Notes: generated from the sequence alone by a model not told the origin. Counted from the first letter of the stretch, positions 7,923 to 18,985 are shown. The stretch is DNA of 42,508 nt from an uncultured Acidiferrobacteraceae bacterium (GCA_913009895.1 CAJVXY010000026.1:1-42508); one strand, 5' to 3'. Numbers and translations are program-made.

Positions 7923-8741
7923 TCGACCGACCGTAATCCAGCCGTAGCAGGTACTTTTTATCCTTCCAATCCAGTTGCACTACGCAACATGGTCAGGGGG
8001 ATGCTTGCCGAATCGGCCAACCAGGGTAATTTGGCAGGCATGGCGATGACAAATAATCCAGGCGCACTCATCGTTCCCCATGCGGGTTTTGTCTATTCTG
8101 GCCTGGTTGCTGCCCAGGCTTACGCCTGCATTCAGCAATTTGCCCATGAAATTAACCGGGTAGTATTGCTCGGGCCTGCACATCGTGTTGCAGTAAGGGG
8201 CATGGCCCTGTCTTCAGCAGACAATTTCCAGACACCACTAGGCACGATACCCCTGGATAAAGCAGCGAACGCGCAGTTGGCATTATTGCCCCTGGTGGCA
8301 GTCAATAATGATGCCCATGAGCTCGAACATAGCCTGGAAGTGCAGCTGCCTTTTTTGCAAGAGGTATTAGATGAATTTAAACTGGTGCCCATTGTGGTTG
8401 GCGAAGCCAGCCCGGAAGAGGTTTATACCGTGTTAAATCATTTTTCTAGTGATGTATCCCGGGATAAAAATACCCTGATAGTCATTAGCACGGATTTAAG
8501 TCATTTTGAAAATTATGAAAATGCAACAAGCCATGACCGGAAAACCAGTTTAGCCATAAAAAACCTGGAGTATGAAAATATTAGTTACGGGGACGCCTGC
8601 GGACGCAACCCGTTAAATGGTTTGTTATATTTTGCCAGGAAAAAAAATCTCCACATTCAGGATCTCGTCCTGAAAAATTCAGGCGACGTATCAGGCGACC
8701 GTGACCGGGTAGTGGGTTATGGCGCGTATGTTTTACATTAA
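7920..8741 (+). CDS. amrB: AmmeMemoRadiSam system protein B, MEMO1-like (AmrB)
   Basis: MEMO1-family protein with a fold related to LigB-type non-heme iron dioxygenases. Family hallmarks are visible in order: RNPAVAGTFYP at the N-terminus, VPHAGFVYSG (His54), LGPAHR (His88), LEHSLEVQLPFLQ, STDLSHFENY and the DACGRNPLNG cysteine. The two His and this Cys match the metal-site residues described for human MEMO1 by position and context. Length (273) is normal. The start is TTG, fixed by an upstream stop and a strong ribosome site. It is separated from amrA by 9 bp and divergent from amrS (132 bp gap), so all three parts of the system are present and intact. Confidence 0.93.
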   Translation: MSTDRNPAVAGTFYPSNPVALRNMVRGMLAESANQGNLAGMAMTNNPGALIVPHAGFVYSGLVAAQAYACIQQFAHEINRVVLLGPAHRVAVRGMALSSADNFQTPLGTIPLDKAANAQLALLPLVAVNNDAHELEHSLEVQLPFLQEVLDEFKLVPIVVGEASPEEVYTVLNHFSSDVSRDKNTLIVISTDLSHFENYENATSHDRKTSLAIKNLEYENISYGDACGRNPLNGLLYFARKKNLHIQDLVLKNSGDVSGDRDRVVGYGAYVLH

Positions 8742-8750
8742 TTATCAGAT

Positions 8751-9308
8751 ATGCTGGATGAATCGACAAAATCAGTATTGTTAAAAGTTGCGCGGGATAC
8801 GATAACCCTTGGTGCAGAAGCAAAAAGAATTGACATCAATATCGAAGATTATTCAGTTGTGTTGCAGGCGTTTGGTGCGTCGTTTGTAACATTAAAAATT
8901 AAAAAACAACTAAAAGGTTGTATCGGCAGTCTCCAGGCAAGTCGACCGCTGGTCTTGGATGTTGCCGAGAATGCCTACGCGGCTGCTTTTCAGGACACGA
9001 GATTTACGCCTGTCAATAAAAATGATCTGGGTATGTTGACGATTAGTATTTCAATATTAAACAAACCTGAAAAAATGGATTTTAAATCTGAAGATGAATT
9101 ACTCGCCCAGTTAAGGCCAAATGAAGATGGTCTTATTTTGCAGGATCAACAGCATCGAGGAACTTTTCTGCCATCTGTCTGGGAGTCACTGAATGATCCT
9201 GTAGACTTCCTGGCACAGCTGAAGGTCAAGGCCGGCCTGGATAAAAATTATTGGTCAGATGATTTGATTGTGCAACGTTATACTACAGAAAGTTTTTCAG
9301 AAAATTAA
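8751..9308 (+). CDS. amrA: AmmeMemoRadiSam system protein A, AMMECR1 domain (AmrA)
   Basis: AMMECR1-family protein of 185 residues. The signature LKGCIGSLQ (near residue 55) corresponds to the LRGCIG core of the family. It is followed by VAENAYAAAFQDTRFTPV and the strand ISISILNKPEKM, both characteristic. The tail VWESLNDPVDFLAQLKVKAGL is also typical. The cysteine of the GCIG motif is conserved. It starts 9 bp after amrB and is followed after 33 bp by a stomatin-like gene, so one transcript covering amrB, amrA, the SPFH gene and nfeD is likely. Confidence 0.93.
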   Translation: MLDESTKSVLLKVARDTITLGAEAKRIDINIEDYSVVLQAFGASFVTLKIKKQLKGCIGSLQASRPLVLDVAENAYAAAFQDTRFTPVNKNDLGMLTISISILNKPEKMDFKSEDELLAQLRPNEDGLILQDQQHRGTFLPSVWESLNDPVDFLAQLKVKAGLDKNYWSDDLIVQRYTTESFSEN

Positions 9309-9341
9309 AATTATTAATAAATAATAACCAAGGAGATTGAC

Positions 9342-10280
9342 ATGGTAGAAATTAGCACTATTTTTATATTTGCATTTTTGAGTTTAGGCATCATTCTCAT
9401 TTTAATGGGCGTAAAAACCGTTTCCCAGGGCTATGAGTTTACAGTGGAGCGTTTCGGAAAATACACGAAAACCCTGACACCCGGGCTCCACATAATTGTG
9501 CCTTTTATCGATAAAATTGGCGCGAAAATGAATATGATGGAAACCGTCACCGAGGTACCTTCTCAGGAAGTCATTACCAAGGATAATGCCATGATCCAGG
9601 TAGATGGCATTGTTTTTTTTCAGGTGCTCGATGCGGCCAAGGCCGCTTATGAGGTCAATCGTTTACATCGCGCCATATTGAATTTAACCATGACCAATAT
9701 TCGTACTGTCATGGGATCAATGGATCTTGATGAATTGTTGTCCAAGCGGGATCAAATTAATGCGAGCTTGTTACATGTGGTTGATGAAGCGACGGCACCC
9801 TGGGGCGTGAAGGTAACGCGTATTGAAATTAAAGATATTACCCCGCCGCGGGATTTGGCCGAAGCCATGGCCAGGCAAATGAAGGCCGAGCGGGACAAGC
9901 GGGCAACTATCCTGACAGCGGAGGGCGAAAAACAATCAGAAATATTGCGCGCCGATGGTGAAAAACAGGCCGTAATCCTGGATGCTGAAGGTCGTAGAGA
10001 GGCTGCTTTTCGTGATGCCGAGGCCCGTGAACGCCAGGCCGAGGCGGAGGCCAAAGCAACGAATATGGTTTCAGAAGCAATCGCCAATGGTGATATTCAG
10101 GCAATCAATTATTTTGTGGCAACAAAATATGTTGAAGCGATCAAGGATATTGCCACCTCGCCTAACCAGAAGGTGTTATTGATGCCGCTTGAAGCAAGTA
10201 GCATTATTGGTTCGTTAGCCGGGATCGGTGAGCTGGCCAAAGCGGCGTTTGGTAAAGACAAGGCCGGGGGCCAGGCATGA
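9342..10280 (+). CDS. qmcA: SPFH/band 7 (stomatin-like) membrane protein, QmcA-like
   Basis: Membrane-anchored SPFH protein. One N-terminal transmembrane helix (about 5-25) is followed by the SPFH domain ([28 protein letters not shown] onward). A long Glu/Ala/Arg-rich coiled coil (about 170-235) has repeated AEGEKQ-type units, and a short tail ends the protein. Such proteins form large cage-like membrane oligomers and define microdomains. The AAGGAGATTGAC ribosome site is strong. Its stop overlaps the next gene (ATGA), the classic pairing with an NfeD/YbbJ protein. Length 312 is normal. Confidence 0.92.
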   Translation: MVEISTIFIFAFLSLGIILILMGVKTVSQGYEFTVERFGKYTKTLTPGLHIIVPFIDKIGAKMNMMETVTEVPSQEVITKDNAMIQVDGIVFFQVLDAAKAAYEVNRLHRAILNLTMTNIRTVMGSMDLDELLSKRDQINASLLHVVDEATAPWGVKVTRIEIKDITPPRDLAEAMARQMKAERDKRATILTAEGEKQSEILRADGEKQAVILDAEGRREAAFRDAEARERQAEAEAKATNMVSEAIANGDIQAINYFVATKYVEAIKDIATSPNQKVLLMPLEASSIIGSLAGIGELAKAAFGKDKAGGQA

Positions 10281-10732
10281 TTGAGTTTTTAACTGCACTG
10301 GAATTTTGGCACTGGTGGATTGCCGCCGCCTTGCTCGTCATTCTGGAAATGCTTGCACCCACTGCATTTTTTCTCTGGATGGGCATCTCGGCAGGCATTG
10401 TTGGTATCTTGTTGCTGATCGCACCTGCCATTTCATGGGAGATGCAATTATTTGTATTTACTGTTTTATCGGTAATCAGTGTGGTTGCCTGGCGCGTATA
10501 TTTAAAAAATAACCCGATTCAAACCGATGCCCCGACCCTGAACCGTCGCGGCCAGCAATATGTTGGCCGGGTATTCACGCTCACCGAAGCCATTGTCAAT
10601 GGAGTCGGAAAAATAAAAGTAGATGACACGCTCTGGAAGGTAAATGGCAAAGATGCGCCGGTTGGAAAAGGTGTTCGGGTTGTCAAAGTAGACGGGGCAA
10701 TACTTCAGGTGGAAACAGTAGCAGAGGATTAA
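10277..10732 (+). CDS. NfeD family membrane protein (YbbJ-like)
   Basis: Short NfeD protein of 151 residues. Two to three hydrophobic segments (about 10-75, including [21 protein letters not shown]) are followed by a C-terminal OB-fold domain (about 95-150, [16 protein letters not shown] and [17 protein letters not shown]). NfeD proteins bind SPFH proteins and are thought to help assemble or recruit them. The ATG overlaps the stop of the QmcA-like gene by four bases, indicating translational coupling. Confidence 0.93.
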   Translation: MIEFLTALEFWHWWIAAALLVILEMLAPTAFFLWMGISAGIVGILLLIAPAISWEMQLFVFTVLSVISVVAWRVYLKNNPIQTDAPTLNRRGQQYVGRVFTLTEAIVNGVGKIKVDDTLWKVNGKDAPVGKGVRVVKVDGAILQVETVAED

Positions 10733-10748
10733 GGGTGCCCTTAATTTA
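10729..10748 (+). terminator. Possible weak terminator at the nfeD stop
   Basis: TTAAGG-GTGC-CCTTAA forms a 6-bp stem with a 4-base loop overlapping the nfeD stop codon, followed by TTTAT. It lies in the 13-bp gap between two convergent genes, where a terminator would be expected. The stem is short, so this is tentative. Confidence 0.35.
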
Positions 10749-11855
10749 TACCGGGCCTATAAGGGCATTACGCAGTTGTTCGGCCGCCATTTCCGGGCTG
10801 ACGGTGTTCACGAATAAACCGGAGCCCAGTTCAAAACCCGTGGGGATACTGGTGCGCGGACAAATTTCAAGATGCCAGTGGTAACTGGCGTCACATTCCA
10901 GGCAATCACTGGTGTGCGGTATAGAGTGCAGAAAATAATTATACTGGACACCGCCTAAAACAGCATCAAGGCGGGCCATGGTTCGGCGCATTACCCGAGC
11001 CAGGTCATCAAGATCTTCTTCAGTAGTCTGTAAAAAGTCCGCCTGGTGTTTTAATGGCAAGATATGAACTTCCCATTCATAACGACTGGCAAAGGGTTTG
11101 ATGGCCACAAATTTTTTACCACGTTCGATAACATACTGGCCAACATCTATTTTTCTTCGAATATGCCCTGAATCACGATCATAAATCGTAGCCTCGAACG
11201 TAAGCGCTTCATCGATTAAGGTGCAGAATATACATTGGTGTTGTTTCTGAAAATAATTGCGACTGTTCTGGACTTCGGCCAGCACATTATCCGGGATCAC
11301 CGGTGTGGCAATAATCTGGCTGTGGGTATGGGGGATGCTGGCCCCGGCGGCCGGGCCAAAGTTTTTAAATACCAGCACATACTGCAAACGGTTGTCGGAA
11401 CGATAAAGTGACTCCATGTGATTGCGGTAAATGCCGAACAGATTTGATAAATGTTGCTCGGTCATTTCATGAATAGCCAGACCATGATTGCTGTTATCAA
11501 TAATGACTTCATGGCGACCATATCCATCTATGGTCTGCTGCAGGCCAAACGCCAGGTTGGGTGTCTGGCGGTCATCACCCAGAATCGGGTAAAGGTTTTC
11601 CACGATGCGAATGTCCCAGGGCCCTTGTTCCGGGAAGCTGGTAATGGCCGGGGGTGTCATGTTTTCATTACCCCGACAAAACGGGCAGGTTTCAACGTGG
11701 CTCCTGGTTTCACGAGGCGCGGGTTGCTCGGCCTTTTTGGGACGCATGCCGCGCGCGGTGGCAACCAGCACTGACTCGGTAGGCACAATGGGATTAATAC
11801 GGATCTCTCGCAGCTCGGTTTCCGGGTTATTTGTATCAGTTGCTGGTTTTTTCAT
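10746..11855 (-). CDS. Galactose-1-phosphate uridylyltransferase-like (GalT, HIT superfamily)
   Basis: Nucleotidyl-transferring enzyme of the GalT branch of the HIT superfamily. A CPFCRGNE zinc motif (Cys57, Cys60) is present. The active-site triad HTHSQ (176-180) corresponds to the HPHxQ motif in which the second His forms the nucleotidyl intermediate. A C-terminal half contains SRYEWEVHILPLKH and CDASYHWHLEICPR. Length (369) is typical. No other Leloir-pathway gene is nearby. GalT-like proteins can also act on other hexose phosphates (for example ADP-glucose phosphorylase activity), so the substrate is open. It is convergent with nfeD and divergent from dapA. Confidence 0.85.
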   Translation of the reverse strand: MKKPATDTNNPETELREIRINPIVPTESVLVATARGMRPKKAEQPAPRETRSHVETCPFCRGNENMTPPAITSFPEQGPWDIRIVENLYPILGDDRQTPNLAFGLQQTIDGYGRHEVIIDNSNHGLAIHEMTEQHLSNLFGIYRNHMESLYRSDNRLQYVLVFKNFGPAAGASIPHTHSQIIATPVIPDNVLAEVQNSRNYFQKQHQCIFCTLIDEALTFEATIYDRDSGHIRRKIDVGQYVIERGKKFVAIKPFASRYEWEVHILPLKHQADFLQTTEEDLDDLARVMRRTMARLDAVLGGVQYNYFLHSIPHTSDCLECDASYHWHLEICPRTSIPTGFELGSGLFVNTVSPEMAAEQLRNALIGPV

Positions 11856-12073
11856 TCATAGGACCCTGGTGACAATAGCGGGTTAGCCTAGCAGCTACGG
11901 TTAAAAATCCTATTAAAAACTATTATTAGCTGCATCAATATAATCTCGAATTCTTATAAAATTATTGTGGAATCTCCTGTTAACGCCATGTCACTGCGGG
12001 TTTGCTTGTCTTTGTCAGGGAGGATAAGTACCATGCGGTTTCCCTAATTTATCAGTATTTCGCGCGTAATCAG

Positions 12074-12952
12074 ATGTTTCAAGGCAGTATGGTCGCTTTA
12101 GTCACACCGATGCAGGACGATGGTTCTGTTGATTTTTCGGCGCTTGATAAGCTGCTTGATTTTCACCTGGACAACGGCACCAATGCCATTGTTTCCATGG
12201 GAACCACAGGTGAATCCGCCACCTTAAATATGGACGAGCATTGTGGCGTCATCAAACATACCGTTGATTTTATTAATGGCCGAATACCTGTGATTGCCGG
12301 TACCGGTGCCAACTCAACCAGTGAGGCCATTGAGCTGACGGCTTTCGCAGCACAAGCTGGTGCCAATGCCTGTTTACTGGTGACTCCATACTATAATAAG
12401 CCAACCCAGGAGGGGCTGTACCTGCACTATCGGGCCGTGGCCGAGGCCGTGGCGGTGCCCCAGATTCTCTATAACGTGCCCGGTCGTACGTGTTGCGATA
12501 TGTTACCTGCTACCGTTGCGCGACTTTCCGCAATAGATAATATTATCGGCATCAAGGAAGCAACCGGCGACATGGGCAGGGCACGGGAAATTATGGACAG
12601 TTGCCAGGAAGATTTCGAGATTTATTCTGGCGATGACGATACGGCAGTTGAAATGATGCTCATTGGCGGTAAAGGCAATATTTCGGTAACAGCCAATGTG
12701 GCACCGGCCATGATGAGCCAGATGTGTGCCGCGGCTTTAACTGGCGACAAGCAAACGGCACTAAAAATTAATGACCAACTGCAGGCCTTGCATACAAATT
12801 TGTTTATTGAAACCAGCCCGATCCCGGTAAAGTGGGCACTGGCTAAAATGGGATTGATTGGTGCGGGTATTCGTTTGCCCCTGACGCCTTTGTCAGATGA
12901 TAAACATGATGCCATTTGCAAGGCACTACGCGCGGCGGATGTATTAAACTAA
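12074..12952 (+). CDS. dapA: 4-hydroxy-tetrahydrodipicolinate synthase (DapA)
   Basis: Condenses pyruvate with aspartate semialdehyde in the lysine/diaminopimelate pathway. It is a TIM-barrel aldolase that works through a Schiff base. Catalytic residues fall at the E. coli positions: Thr44 and Thr45 (GTTGES), Tyr133 (LYNVPGRT) and Lys161 (GIKEATG). I chose the ATG at 12074 because MFQGSMVALVTPM aligns with the E. coli N-terminus. The frame is open further up to 12002, but those residues look non-coding. Resulting length is 292, as in the family. bamC follows after 43 bp, a conserved gammaproteobacterial pairing. Confidence 0.95.
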   Translation: MFQGSMVALVTPMQDDGSVDFSALDKLLDFHLDNGTNAIVSMGTTGESATLNMDEHCGVIKHTVDFINGRIPVIAGTGANSTSEAIELTAFAAQAGANACLLVTPYYNKPTQEGLYLHYRAVAEAVAVPQILYNVPGRTCCDMLPATVARLSAIDNIIGIKEATGDMGRAREIMDSCQEDFEIYSGDDDTAVEMMLIGGKGNISVTANVAPAMMSQMCAAALTGDKQTALKINDQLQALHTNLFIETSPIPVKWALAKMGLIGAGIRLPLTPLSDDKHDAICKALRAADVLN

Positions 12953-12995
12953 AATTATTGTGATCTGATAAATATAAGGATAGAAATAACCAAGC

Positions 12996-14123
12996 ATGCG
13001 ATATTCAAAATTTTCACTACTATTAATCCTGTCAATGCTTATATCAGTTCTGGGCCTGGCTGGTTGTTCGTCTACACCTGAAAAGGAGAAAACACCCGAG
13101 CAGTTAGCGCGTCCGCTGGAAGTGCCGCCAGATTTGTCATCGCTGCCCCCGGAAGATTCACTTAGTAGCGGTTTCCTGAACAAAGAGTCAAAGTACTCGA
13201 CCTATTCCGAAAAAAAAGAACAAAAGATCCGCTCTAATGATCCTATTGTAAAACTTACGAAACCATTACTGCCTGAGTTCGAGGCAGTCAAAATCTATAA
13301 AGCGGGCTCACAGCAATGGCTGGTCGTTAAAAGTGAAGCTGAGCCATTATGGTTTAGTATTCGAAGGTTTATTAAATTAATAGGTTTCGAAATTACTGTT
13401 CAGACCCCTGAAACCGGTATTATGGAAACAAACTGGAAAACAAAAAAACCATTAGTCTTAGGTAAAACTGCCGGTTTCCTGTCATCAGCATTGGGCAGTT
13501 TTTATGCCACAGACAAGCGGGATCAATATCGTTTTCGTCTGGAGCGAGGCATTGAGCCAGGAACAATGGAAGTTTATGTCAGCCATCGTGGTATGGAGGA
13601 AGTCCTGGCATCTGGCGGTTTTGTTGATGTCGCCGAAACAATCTGGCAGCCGCGTCCTTCTGATCCGGAACTGGAAGTAGAAGTCCTGCGGTTATTAATG
13701 TTTCACCTGGGAACGTCTGAAGAAAAAATTGATACTATTGCAAGAGGTATAACGCCACTGGAAAAAGTAAAACTTAAAAAGAATGATGATAATATAACAA
13801 TTTTATGGATGGGTGAAAAACTGGATCGCGCCTGGCGGCGAGTAGGTATTTCGCTTGATCGGACTTATTTCACCGTCCAGGATCGTGATCGTACCGTTTC
13901 AATCTATTATGTTAAGTACTTTAATCCCAATGCTGAAGCTGAAAAGGGGTTTTTCTCATCAATCATTGGAGACGATGAACCAGAAGAACCACAGTATTAC
14001 CAGGTAGCGCTGCGCAAAGTTGAGGATGGCACAACTGTAGAAATAAGGGATAAAGAAGGCGATATACTTGATGACGAAGACGGTCTTCGTATCCTGAAAT
14101 TACTATACAAACAGCTAAAATAA
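12996..14123 (+). CDS. bamC: Outer membrane protein assembly factor BamC
   Basis: Lipoprotein subunit of the BAM complex that inserts beta-barrels into the outer membrane. A type II signal peptide ends in the lipobox LAGC (Cys24). It is followed by a flexible Pro-rich stretch containing RPLEVPPDLSS, the conserved segment that in E. coli BamC binds BamD. Two helix-grip domains follow (about 110-210 and 260-375). Length (375) is near that of E. coli BamC. Its position after dapA repeats the dapA-bamC order of gammaproteobacteria. Confidence 0.9.
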   Translation: MRYSKFSLLLILSMLISVLGLAGCSSTPEKEKTPEQLARPLEVPPDLSSLPPEDSLSSGFLNKESKYSTYSEKKEQKIRSNDPIVKLTKPLLPEFEAVKIYKAGSQQWLVVKSEAEPLWFSIRRFIKLIGFEITVQTPETGIMETNWKTKKPLVLGKTAGFLSSALGSFYATDKRDQYRFRLERGIEPGTMEVYVSHRGMEEVLASGGFVDVAETIWQPRPSDPELEVEVLRLLMFHLGTSEEKIDTIARGITPLEKVKLKKNDDNITILWMGEKLDRAWRRVGISLDRTYFTVQDRDRTVSIYYVKYFNPNAEAEKGFFSSIIGDDEPEEPQYYQVALRKVEDGTTVEIRDKEGDILDDEDGLRILKLLYKQLK

Positions 14124-14138
14124 CAACGAATATTTTAC

Positions 14139-14936
14139 TTGGTGACGCAAATCAAACAGCCCGTTTTTCGATTTGCATACCTGGGAAGCGGCAGCAAAGG
14201 TAATGCTGCGCTTATCCAGTCTAATGGCACCTGTGTCATGCTTGACTGTGGTTTCTCGGCCCGGGAAACCTCGTCTCGACTAGCAAGACTTGATGTTGAA
14301 GGTGAGCAGCTCACTGCTATTGTGCTGACCCATGAACACAGTGATCACATTAGCGGGGCAGGTGTGGTTGCACGTCATTACCAAATTCCAATCTGGACAA
14401 CGGCTGGAACATACAGGGTTATTAAACAAAGATTGGGCGAGGTGCCCCAGGTAAATATTTTTGACCCACATAAGAATTTTGAGATTAATGATTTAATGCT
14501 CCAGCCATTTCCAGTCCCCCATGATGCCAGTGAGCCCGCCCAGTTTGTGTTTACAAATGGCCAGCACCGCCTGGGCATCCTGACCGACACGGGTAGCAGC
14601 ACACCCCATATAGAAGAAATCCTGTCAGGTTGCGATGCCCTTGTCATGGAATGCAATCATGATCTTGAAATGTTGATGAATGGCAGTTATCCAGAAAGTT
14701 TAAAATTGCGTGTAAGTGGTAACCAGGGTCATCTTGATAATGATACCGCTTCAGAATTAGTGTCTAAACTGGAAACAAGCAATCTGCAACATATTGTTGC
14801 CGCCCATTTGAGCGAAAAAAATAATGAGTCATGGTTGGCCAAAGAAGCATTAAGTGATGCCGTGGAATGTACGCCTGAGTGGGTCGCCATAGCTGACCAG
14901 GAAACAGGCTTGTCGTGGCGAGAGCTTGTCTCGTAA
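14139..14936 (+). CDS. MBL-fold metallo-hydrolase (YycJ/WalJ-like)
   Basis: Metallo-beta-lactamase-fold hydrolase of 265 residues. The metal motif THEHSDH (His65, His67, Asp69, His70) is intact. The N-terminal FAYLGSGSKGNAALIQ and the later ILTDTGSSTPH and MECNHDLEML segments match the YycJ/WalJ group, thought to include nucleases. The start is uncertain: TTG at 14139 or GTG at 14142, with no clear ribosome site for either. It lies 15 bp after bamC and 55 bp before purL, so it is probably part of the dapA-bamC-mbl-purL transcript. Confidence 0.88.
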   Translation: MVTQIKQPVFRFAYLGSGSKGNAALIQSNGTCVMLDCGFSARETSSRLARLDVEGEQLTAIVLTHEHSDHISGAGVVARHYQIPIWTTAGTYRVIKQRLGEVPQVNIFDPHKNFEINDLMLQPFPVPHDASEPAQFVFTNGQHRLGILTDTGSSTPHIEEILSGCDALVMECNHDLEMLMNGSYPESLKLRVSGNQGHLDNDTASELVSKLETSNLQHIVAAHLSEKNNESWLAKEALSDAVECTPEWVAIADQETGLSWRELVS

Positions 14937-14991
14937 TAACAAGCTATAAAAATAATATTAAAATCAAAAAAAGCTTAAGTAAATTTAAGAA

Positions 14992-17900
14992 ATGGATATT
15001 ATTTCGCTTAAAGGCCAACCAGTTTTGTCAGCTTTTCGAGCTGAACAGTTGCTGTCGTTATTGCAAAATAAAGGGCAGGACATAACTGAAGTCTATGCAG
15101 AATATTGGCACTTTATATCTGTAAAGGAATCTTTAAGCAAAACCGATCTTAAAATTCTGGATCGTATACTCAGGTATGGCCCTGATCGCGAATCAAAAAA
15201 AACAAATTCAAAAATGTACCTGGTCATTCCCAGGATCGGGACTATTTCTCCATGGTCTACGAAGGCAACAGATATTGCCCATTGCTGCGGGCTGGAAAAT
15301 ATCGTTCGTATGGAGCGAGGAATAGCCTGGTATGTTGAAACGAAAAGCGGAGAAATGTTACCCGAAGAAAAGTTACTGGAAATTCTAGAACCAATATACG
15401 ATCGAATGACAGAAATCGTCACCGATGACCCAACCGTGCCAGACAAGTTATTTGAAGAAGCCAAACCGGCAGCACTTACTACTGTGAATATAAAAGCAGA
15501 AGGCAGGCAAGCGCTAGCGGTTGCAAATAAAGAAATGGGCCTGGCATTATCTGATGATGAAATCGAGTATTTACTGGAAGCATTCAGCGGAATAGATCGC
15601 GATCCCACCGACATAGAATTAATGATGTTTGCCCAGGCCAACTCTGAGCATTGCCGCCACAAAATTTTCAACGCCGACTGGATTATTGATAATCGCAAAC
15701 AAAGCGAAACCCTGTTTTCAATGATTCGTTTCAGCCATGCCCAAACCCCTGGCGGCACGCTGGTGGCCTATTCAGATAATGCAGCCGTTATTGAAGGTGT
15801 AACCTCAAGTCGTTTTTTTTCTAATCAAAAGACCAATGAATACAGCGCCCGGGATGAGCCCGCGCATATTGTCATGAAAGTTGAAACCCATAACCATCCC
15901 ACGGCCATCTCGCCTTTTCCGGGTGCAGCCACCGGATCGGGAGGGGAAATCAGAGACGAGGGCGCCACGGGTCGTGGTGCTAAACCCAAGGCTGGCATTA
16001 CCGGCTTCTCTGTTTCAAACCTGTGCATACCAGGCGCAACCCAGGACTGGGAAATAGATCATGGCAAACCATCAAGAATTGCCAGTGCCCTGGATATAAT
16101 GCTCGAAGGACCAATCGGTGGTGCTTCATTCAATAATGAATTTGGCCGACCAAATATAGGCGGATACTTTCGGGTTTTTGAACAGGAAGTCGCGGGTGAA
16201 GTACGTGGTTACCATAAGCCAATAATGTTGGCTGGGGGCCTGGGCAATATTCGCCCGCAACATGTAGCGAAAGAAAAATATCCGGCTGGTAGCGCAATCG
16301 TGGTTTTGGGTGGGCCTGCCATGTTAATAGGCCTGGGTGGTGGCGCGGCCTCCAGCATGACCTCTGGCAGCAGTCATGAAGATCTTGATTTTGCCTCTGT
16401 ACAACGGGGCAACCCGGAAATGGAACGTCGTTGCCAGGAAGTGATAGACCGATGCTGTGCACTGGGAGACGAGAATCCTATCTTGTTTATTCATGATGTC
16501 GGCGCGGGTGGATTATCCAATGCGTTGCCTGAGCTGATTCATGATGCTGGTCTTGGTGGTAAATTTAATTTAAGGGACGTGCCCAATGATCATCCGGGCA
16601 TGACACCACTGGCGCTTTGGTGCAACGAGGCCCAGGAAAGGTATGTCATGGCTATTGATAATAGCCAGCTTGAATTGTTTGAGGCGATGTGCAGGAGAGA
16701 ACGTTGCCCCTTTGCGGTAGTGGGTACTGCTACCGATGATAATCAACTCATTGTTGAAGACAGCTATTTTTCCCAGGATGATGACCGGGATGTTGGCCAT
16801 GATAATAACCTTGATCCTGAATTAAAAAAACGACAAGCAAGACCCATTGATATGGATCTGGATGTTTTGCTTGGCAAGCCACCAAAAATGACCCGGGATG
16901 TAAAACGAATAAAACGAAAATTATCAAAATTCAAAACAAAAAATATTGATTTTAAATCGGCCGCTTACCGTGTTTTGCAACATCCCTCTGTTGCCAGCAA
17001 AAATTTTCTTATTACTATAGGCGATCGAAGTGTGACTGGCCTGGTTTGCCGTGACCAAATGGTTGGGCCCTGGCAGGTGCCAGTCGCTGATGTTGCGGTT
17101 ACCTGTGCCGGTTATCAAGGAGTTACCGGTGAAGCCATGAGTATCGGTGAGCGGTCACCGCTTGCCTTGATAAACCCGGCAGCAAGCGGGCGCATGGCAA
17201 TTGGCGAGGCGCTAACAAACATTGCTGCCAGTCGCATTGAAAAACTTCCCGACGTGAAATTGTCCGCAAACTGGATGGCACCGGCAGGACACCCGGGCGA
17301 AGACGCGGCCTTGTTTGATACAGTCAAGGCGGTGGCAACTGAACTATGCCCGCAGCTGGGTATTTCCATACCAGTTGGTAAAGATTCCATGTCAATGAAA
17401 ACTGTTTGGCAAACGGAAGAAGGCGAGTCTCGTTCAGTGACTGCGCCAGTGTCATTAATTGTATCGGCTTTCGCACCAGTAACGGATGTGAGAAAAACCC
17501 TGACACCACAACTTCGAACCGATTGCGGTCAAGCCGATCTGATACTGGTTGATCTAGGCAAAGGCAAACATAGAATGGGTGGTTCGATTCTGGCACAAAC
17601 TCAAAATGAAATGGGTTATGAGTGTCCCGATGTCGATGATCCCAAGATCCTGCGGCTTTATTTTCATGTGATCCAGGCATTAAATGAACTGGGGTACCTG
17701 CTTGCCTACCACGATCGTTCAGACGGTGGTTTGTTTACCACCCTGTGCGAAATGGCATTCGCAGGTAAAACAGGCATTGTTGTTGATATCGATAAATTGG
17801 GACGTGATCCGATTGCAGCCATGTTCAATGAAGAACTGGGTGCAGTATTGCAAGTGCCGCGCAATCATCGCGAAGGCATTATCGGCGCATTAAAAAAGGC

Positions 17901-18951
17901 GGGCCTGGTACGCCATACCCATGTCATTGGCACTTTATGTGACGATGACAATATTACCATCCTGGATCGTGGCAAACTGGTGTTTGTTGATAGCCGAACA
18001 AATCTCTATCGCGCATGGTCTGAAACCACTTACCAAATGCAAAAACTACGTGATAATCCTGAATGTGCACAGGAAGAATTCGATAGTTTACTGGATACTG
18101 CTGATCCCGGGTTGTCCGCACGCCTGACATTTAATCCAGGTGAAGACGTAAGCGCACCTTTTATAAAAACGGGCGTACGACCCAAAATGGCAATCTTGAG
18201 AGAAGAGGGTGTTAACGGCCATATTGAAATAGCAGCGGCTTTTGATCGTGCCGGGTTCACTGCCGTGGACCTCACCATGAGCGATATAATAGATGGCGGC
18301 AAAACACTGGATGATTTCAAAGGACTGGTAGCCTGCGGCGGTTTTTCTTTCGGCGATGTGCTGGGGGCAGGCGAGGGTTGGGCAAAATCAATTCTGTTTA
18401 ATAATCGGGCGCGGGATGTTTTTGAAAAATATTTTCATCGAGATGATACCTTTGCACTTGGTATCTGTAACGGTTGCCAGATGATGTCAAATTTACGTGA
18501 ATTGATACCGGGAACAGAACGTTGGCCCCATTTTGTTAGAAATTTATCTGAGCAGTTTGAGGCACGACTGGTCCGTGTTCAAATTCCTGAAAATTCTTCA
18601 ATCCTGTTCCAGGGCATGAATGGTTCAATGTTGCCTGTGGTGGTGTCCCATGGTGAAGGCCGCGCCGAATTTAAGCATGGCGATGCGGCGGCGGATTTGG
18701 TCTTGCGTAGAGAAGTTGCGGTTTGTTATGTGGATAATTACGGCCAGTTAACCCAAAAATATCCTGCCAATCCGAATGGCTCCCCCCTTGGTATTACCGG
18801 CGTGACAGCCAATGAGGGCCGCTTTACAATCATGATGCCTCATCCCGAGCGCATGTTCCGTACCGTTACCAACTCATGGCATCCCAATGACTGGGGTGAA
18901 GACGGTGCCTGGATGCGTATTTTCAGGAACGCCCGTTTATGGCTTGGTTAG
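14992..18951 (+). CDS. purL: Phosphoribosylformylglycinamidine synthase, large single-chain form (PurL)
   Basis: Fourth step of de novo purine synthesis: converts FGAR to FGAM with glutamine and ATP. At 1319 residues it is the fused form, with a PurS-like N-terminal domain and a linker. The synthetase halves follow ([27 protein letters not shown] motif region near 300). A C-terminal class I glutaminase carries GICNGCQMM with catalytic Cys at 1159 and [10 protein letters not shown] carrying the His. The ATG at 14992 begins [16 protein letters not shown], a good match to family N-termini. No purine gene is adjacent. A glycosyltransferase gene follows after 34 bp. Confidence 0.97.
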   Translation: MDIISLKGQPVLSAFRAEQLLSLLQNKGQDITEVYAEYWHFISVKESLSKTDLKILDRILRYGPDRESKKTNSKMYLVIPRIGTISPWSTKATDIAHCCGLENIVRMERGIAWYVETKSGEMLPEEKLLEILEPIYDRMTEIVTDDPTVPDKLFEEAKPAALTTVNIKAEGRQALAVANKEMGLALSDDEIEYLLEAFSGIDRDPTDIELMMFAQANSEHCRHKIFNADWIIDNRKQSETLFSMIRFSHAQTPGGTLVAYSDNAAVIEGVTSSRFFSNQKTNEYSARDEPAHIVMKVETHNHPTAISPFPGAATGSGGEIRDEGATGRGAKPKAGITGFSVSNLCIPGATQDWEIDHGKPSRIASALDIMLEGPIGGASFNNEFGRPNIGGYFRVFEQEVAGEVRGYHKPIMLAGGLGNIRPQHVAKEKYPAGSAIVVLGGPAMLIGLGGGAASSMTSGSSHEDLDFASVQRGNPEMERRCQEVIDRCCALGDENPILFIHDVGAGGLSNALPELIHDAGLGGKFNLRDVPNDHPGMTPLALWCNEAQERYVMAIDNSQLELFEAMCRRERCPFAVVGTATDDNQLIVEDSYFSQDDDRDVGHDNNLDPELKKRQARPIDMDLDVLLGKPPKMTRDVKRIKRKLSKFKTKNIDFKSAAYRVLQHPSVASKNFLITIGDRSVTGLVCRDQMVGPWQVPVADVAVTCAGYQGVTGEAMSIGERSPLALINPAASGRMAIGEALTNIAASRIEKLPDVKLSANWMAPAGHPGEDAALFDTVKAVATELCPQLGISIPVGKDSMSMKTVWQTEEGESRSVTAPVSLIVSAFAPVTDVRKTLTPQLRTDCGQADLILVDLGKGKHRMGGSILAQTQNEMGYECPDVDDPKILRLYFHVIQALNELGYLLAYHDRSDGGLFTTLCEMAFAGKTGIVVDIDKLGRDPIAAMFNEELGAVLQVPRNHREGIIGALKKAGLVRHTHVIGTLCDDDNITILDRGKLVFVDSRTNLYRAWSETTYQMQKLRDNPECAQEEFDSLLDTADPGLSARLTFNPGEDVSAPFIKTGVRPKMAILREEGVNGHIEIAAAFDRAGFTAVDLTMSDIIDGGKTLDDFKGLVACGGFSFGDVLGAGEGWAKSILFNNRARDVFEKYFHRDDTFALGICNGCQMMSNLRELIPGTERWPHFVRNLSEQFEARLVRVQIPENSSILFQGMNGSMLPVVVSHGEGRAEFKHGDAAADLVLRREVAVCYVDNYGQLTQKYPANPNGSPLGITGVTANEGRFTIMMPHPERMFRTVTNSWHPNDWGEDGAWMRIFRNARLWLG

Positions 18952-18985
18952 TTATGAAGCGCTTCCTTGAATTAAAAACATCACA

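Noticed and set aside
12002..12073. A 24-residue extension of DapA
   Set aside because: It has no counterpart in the family; MFQGSMVALVTPM is the conserved N-terminus.
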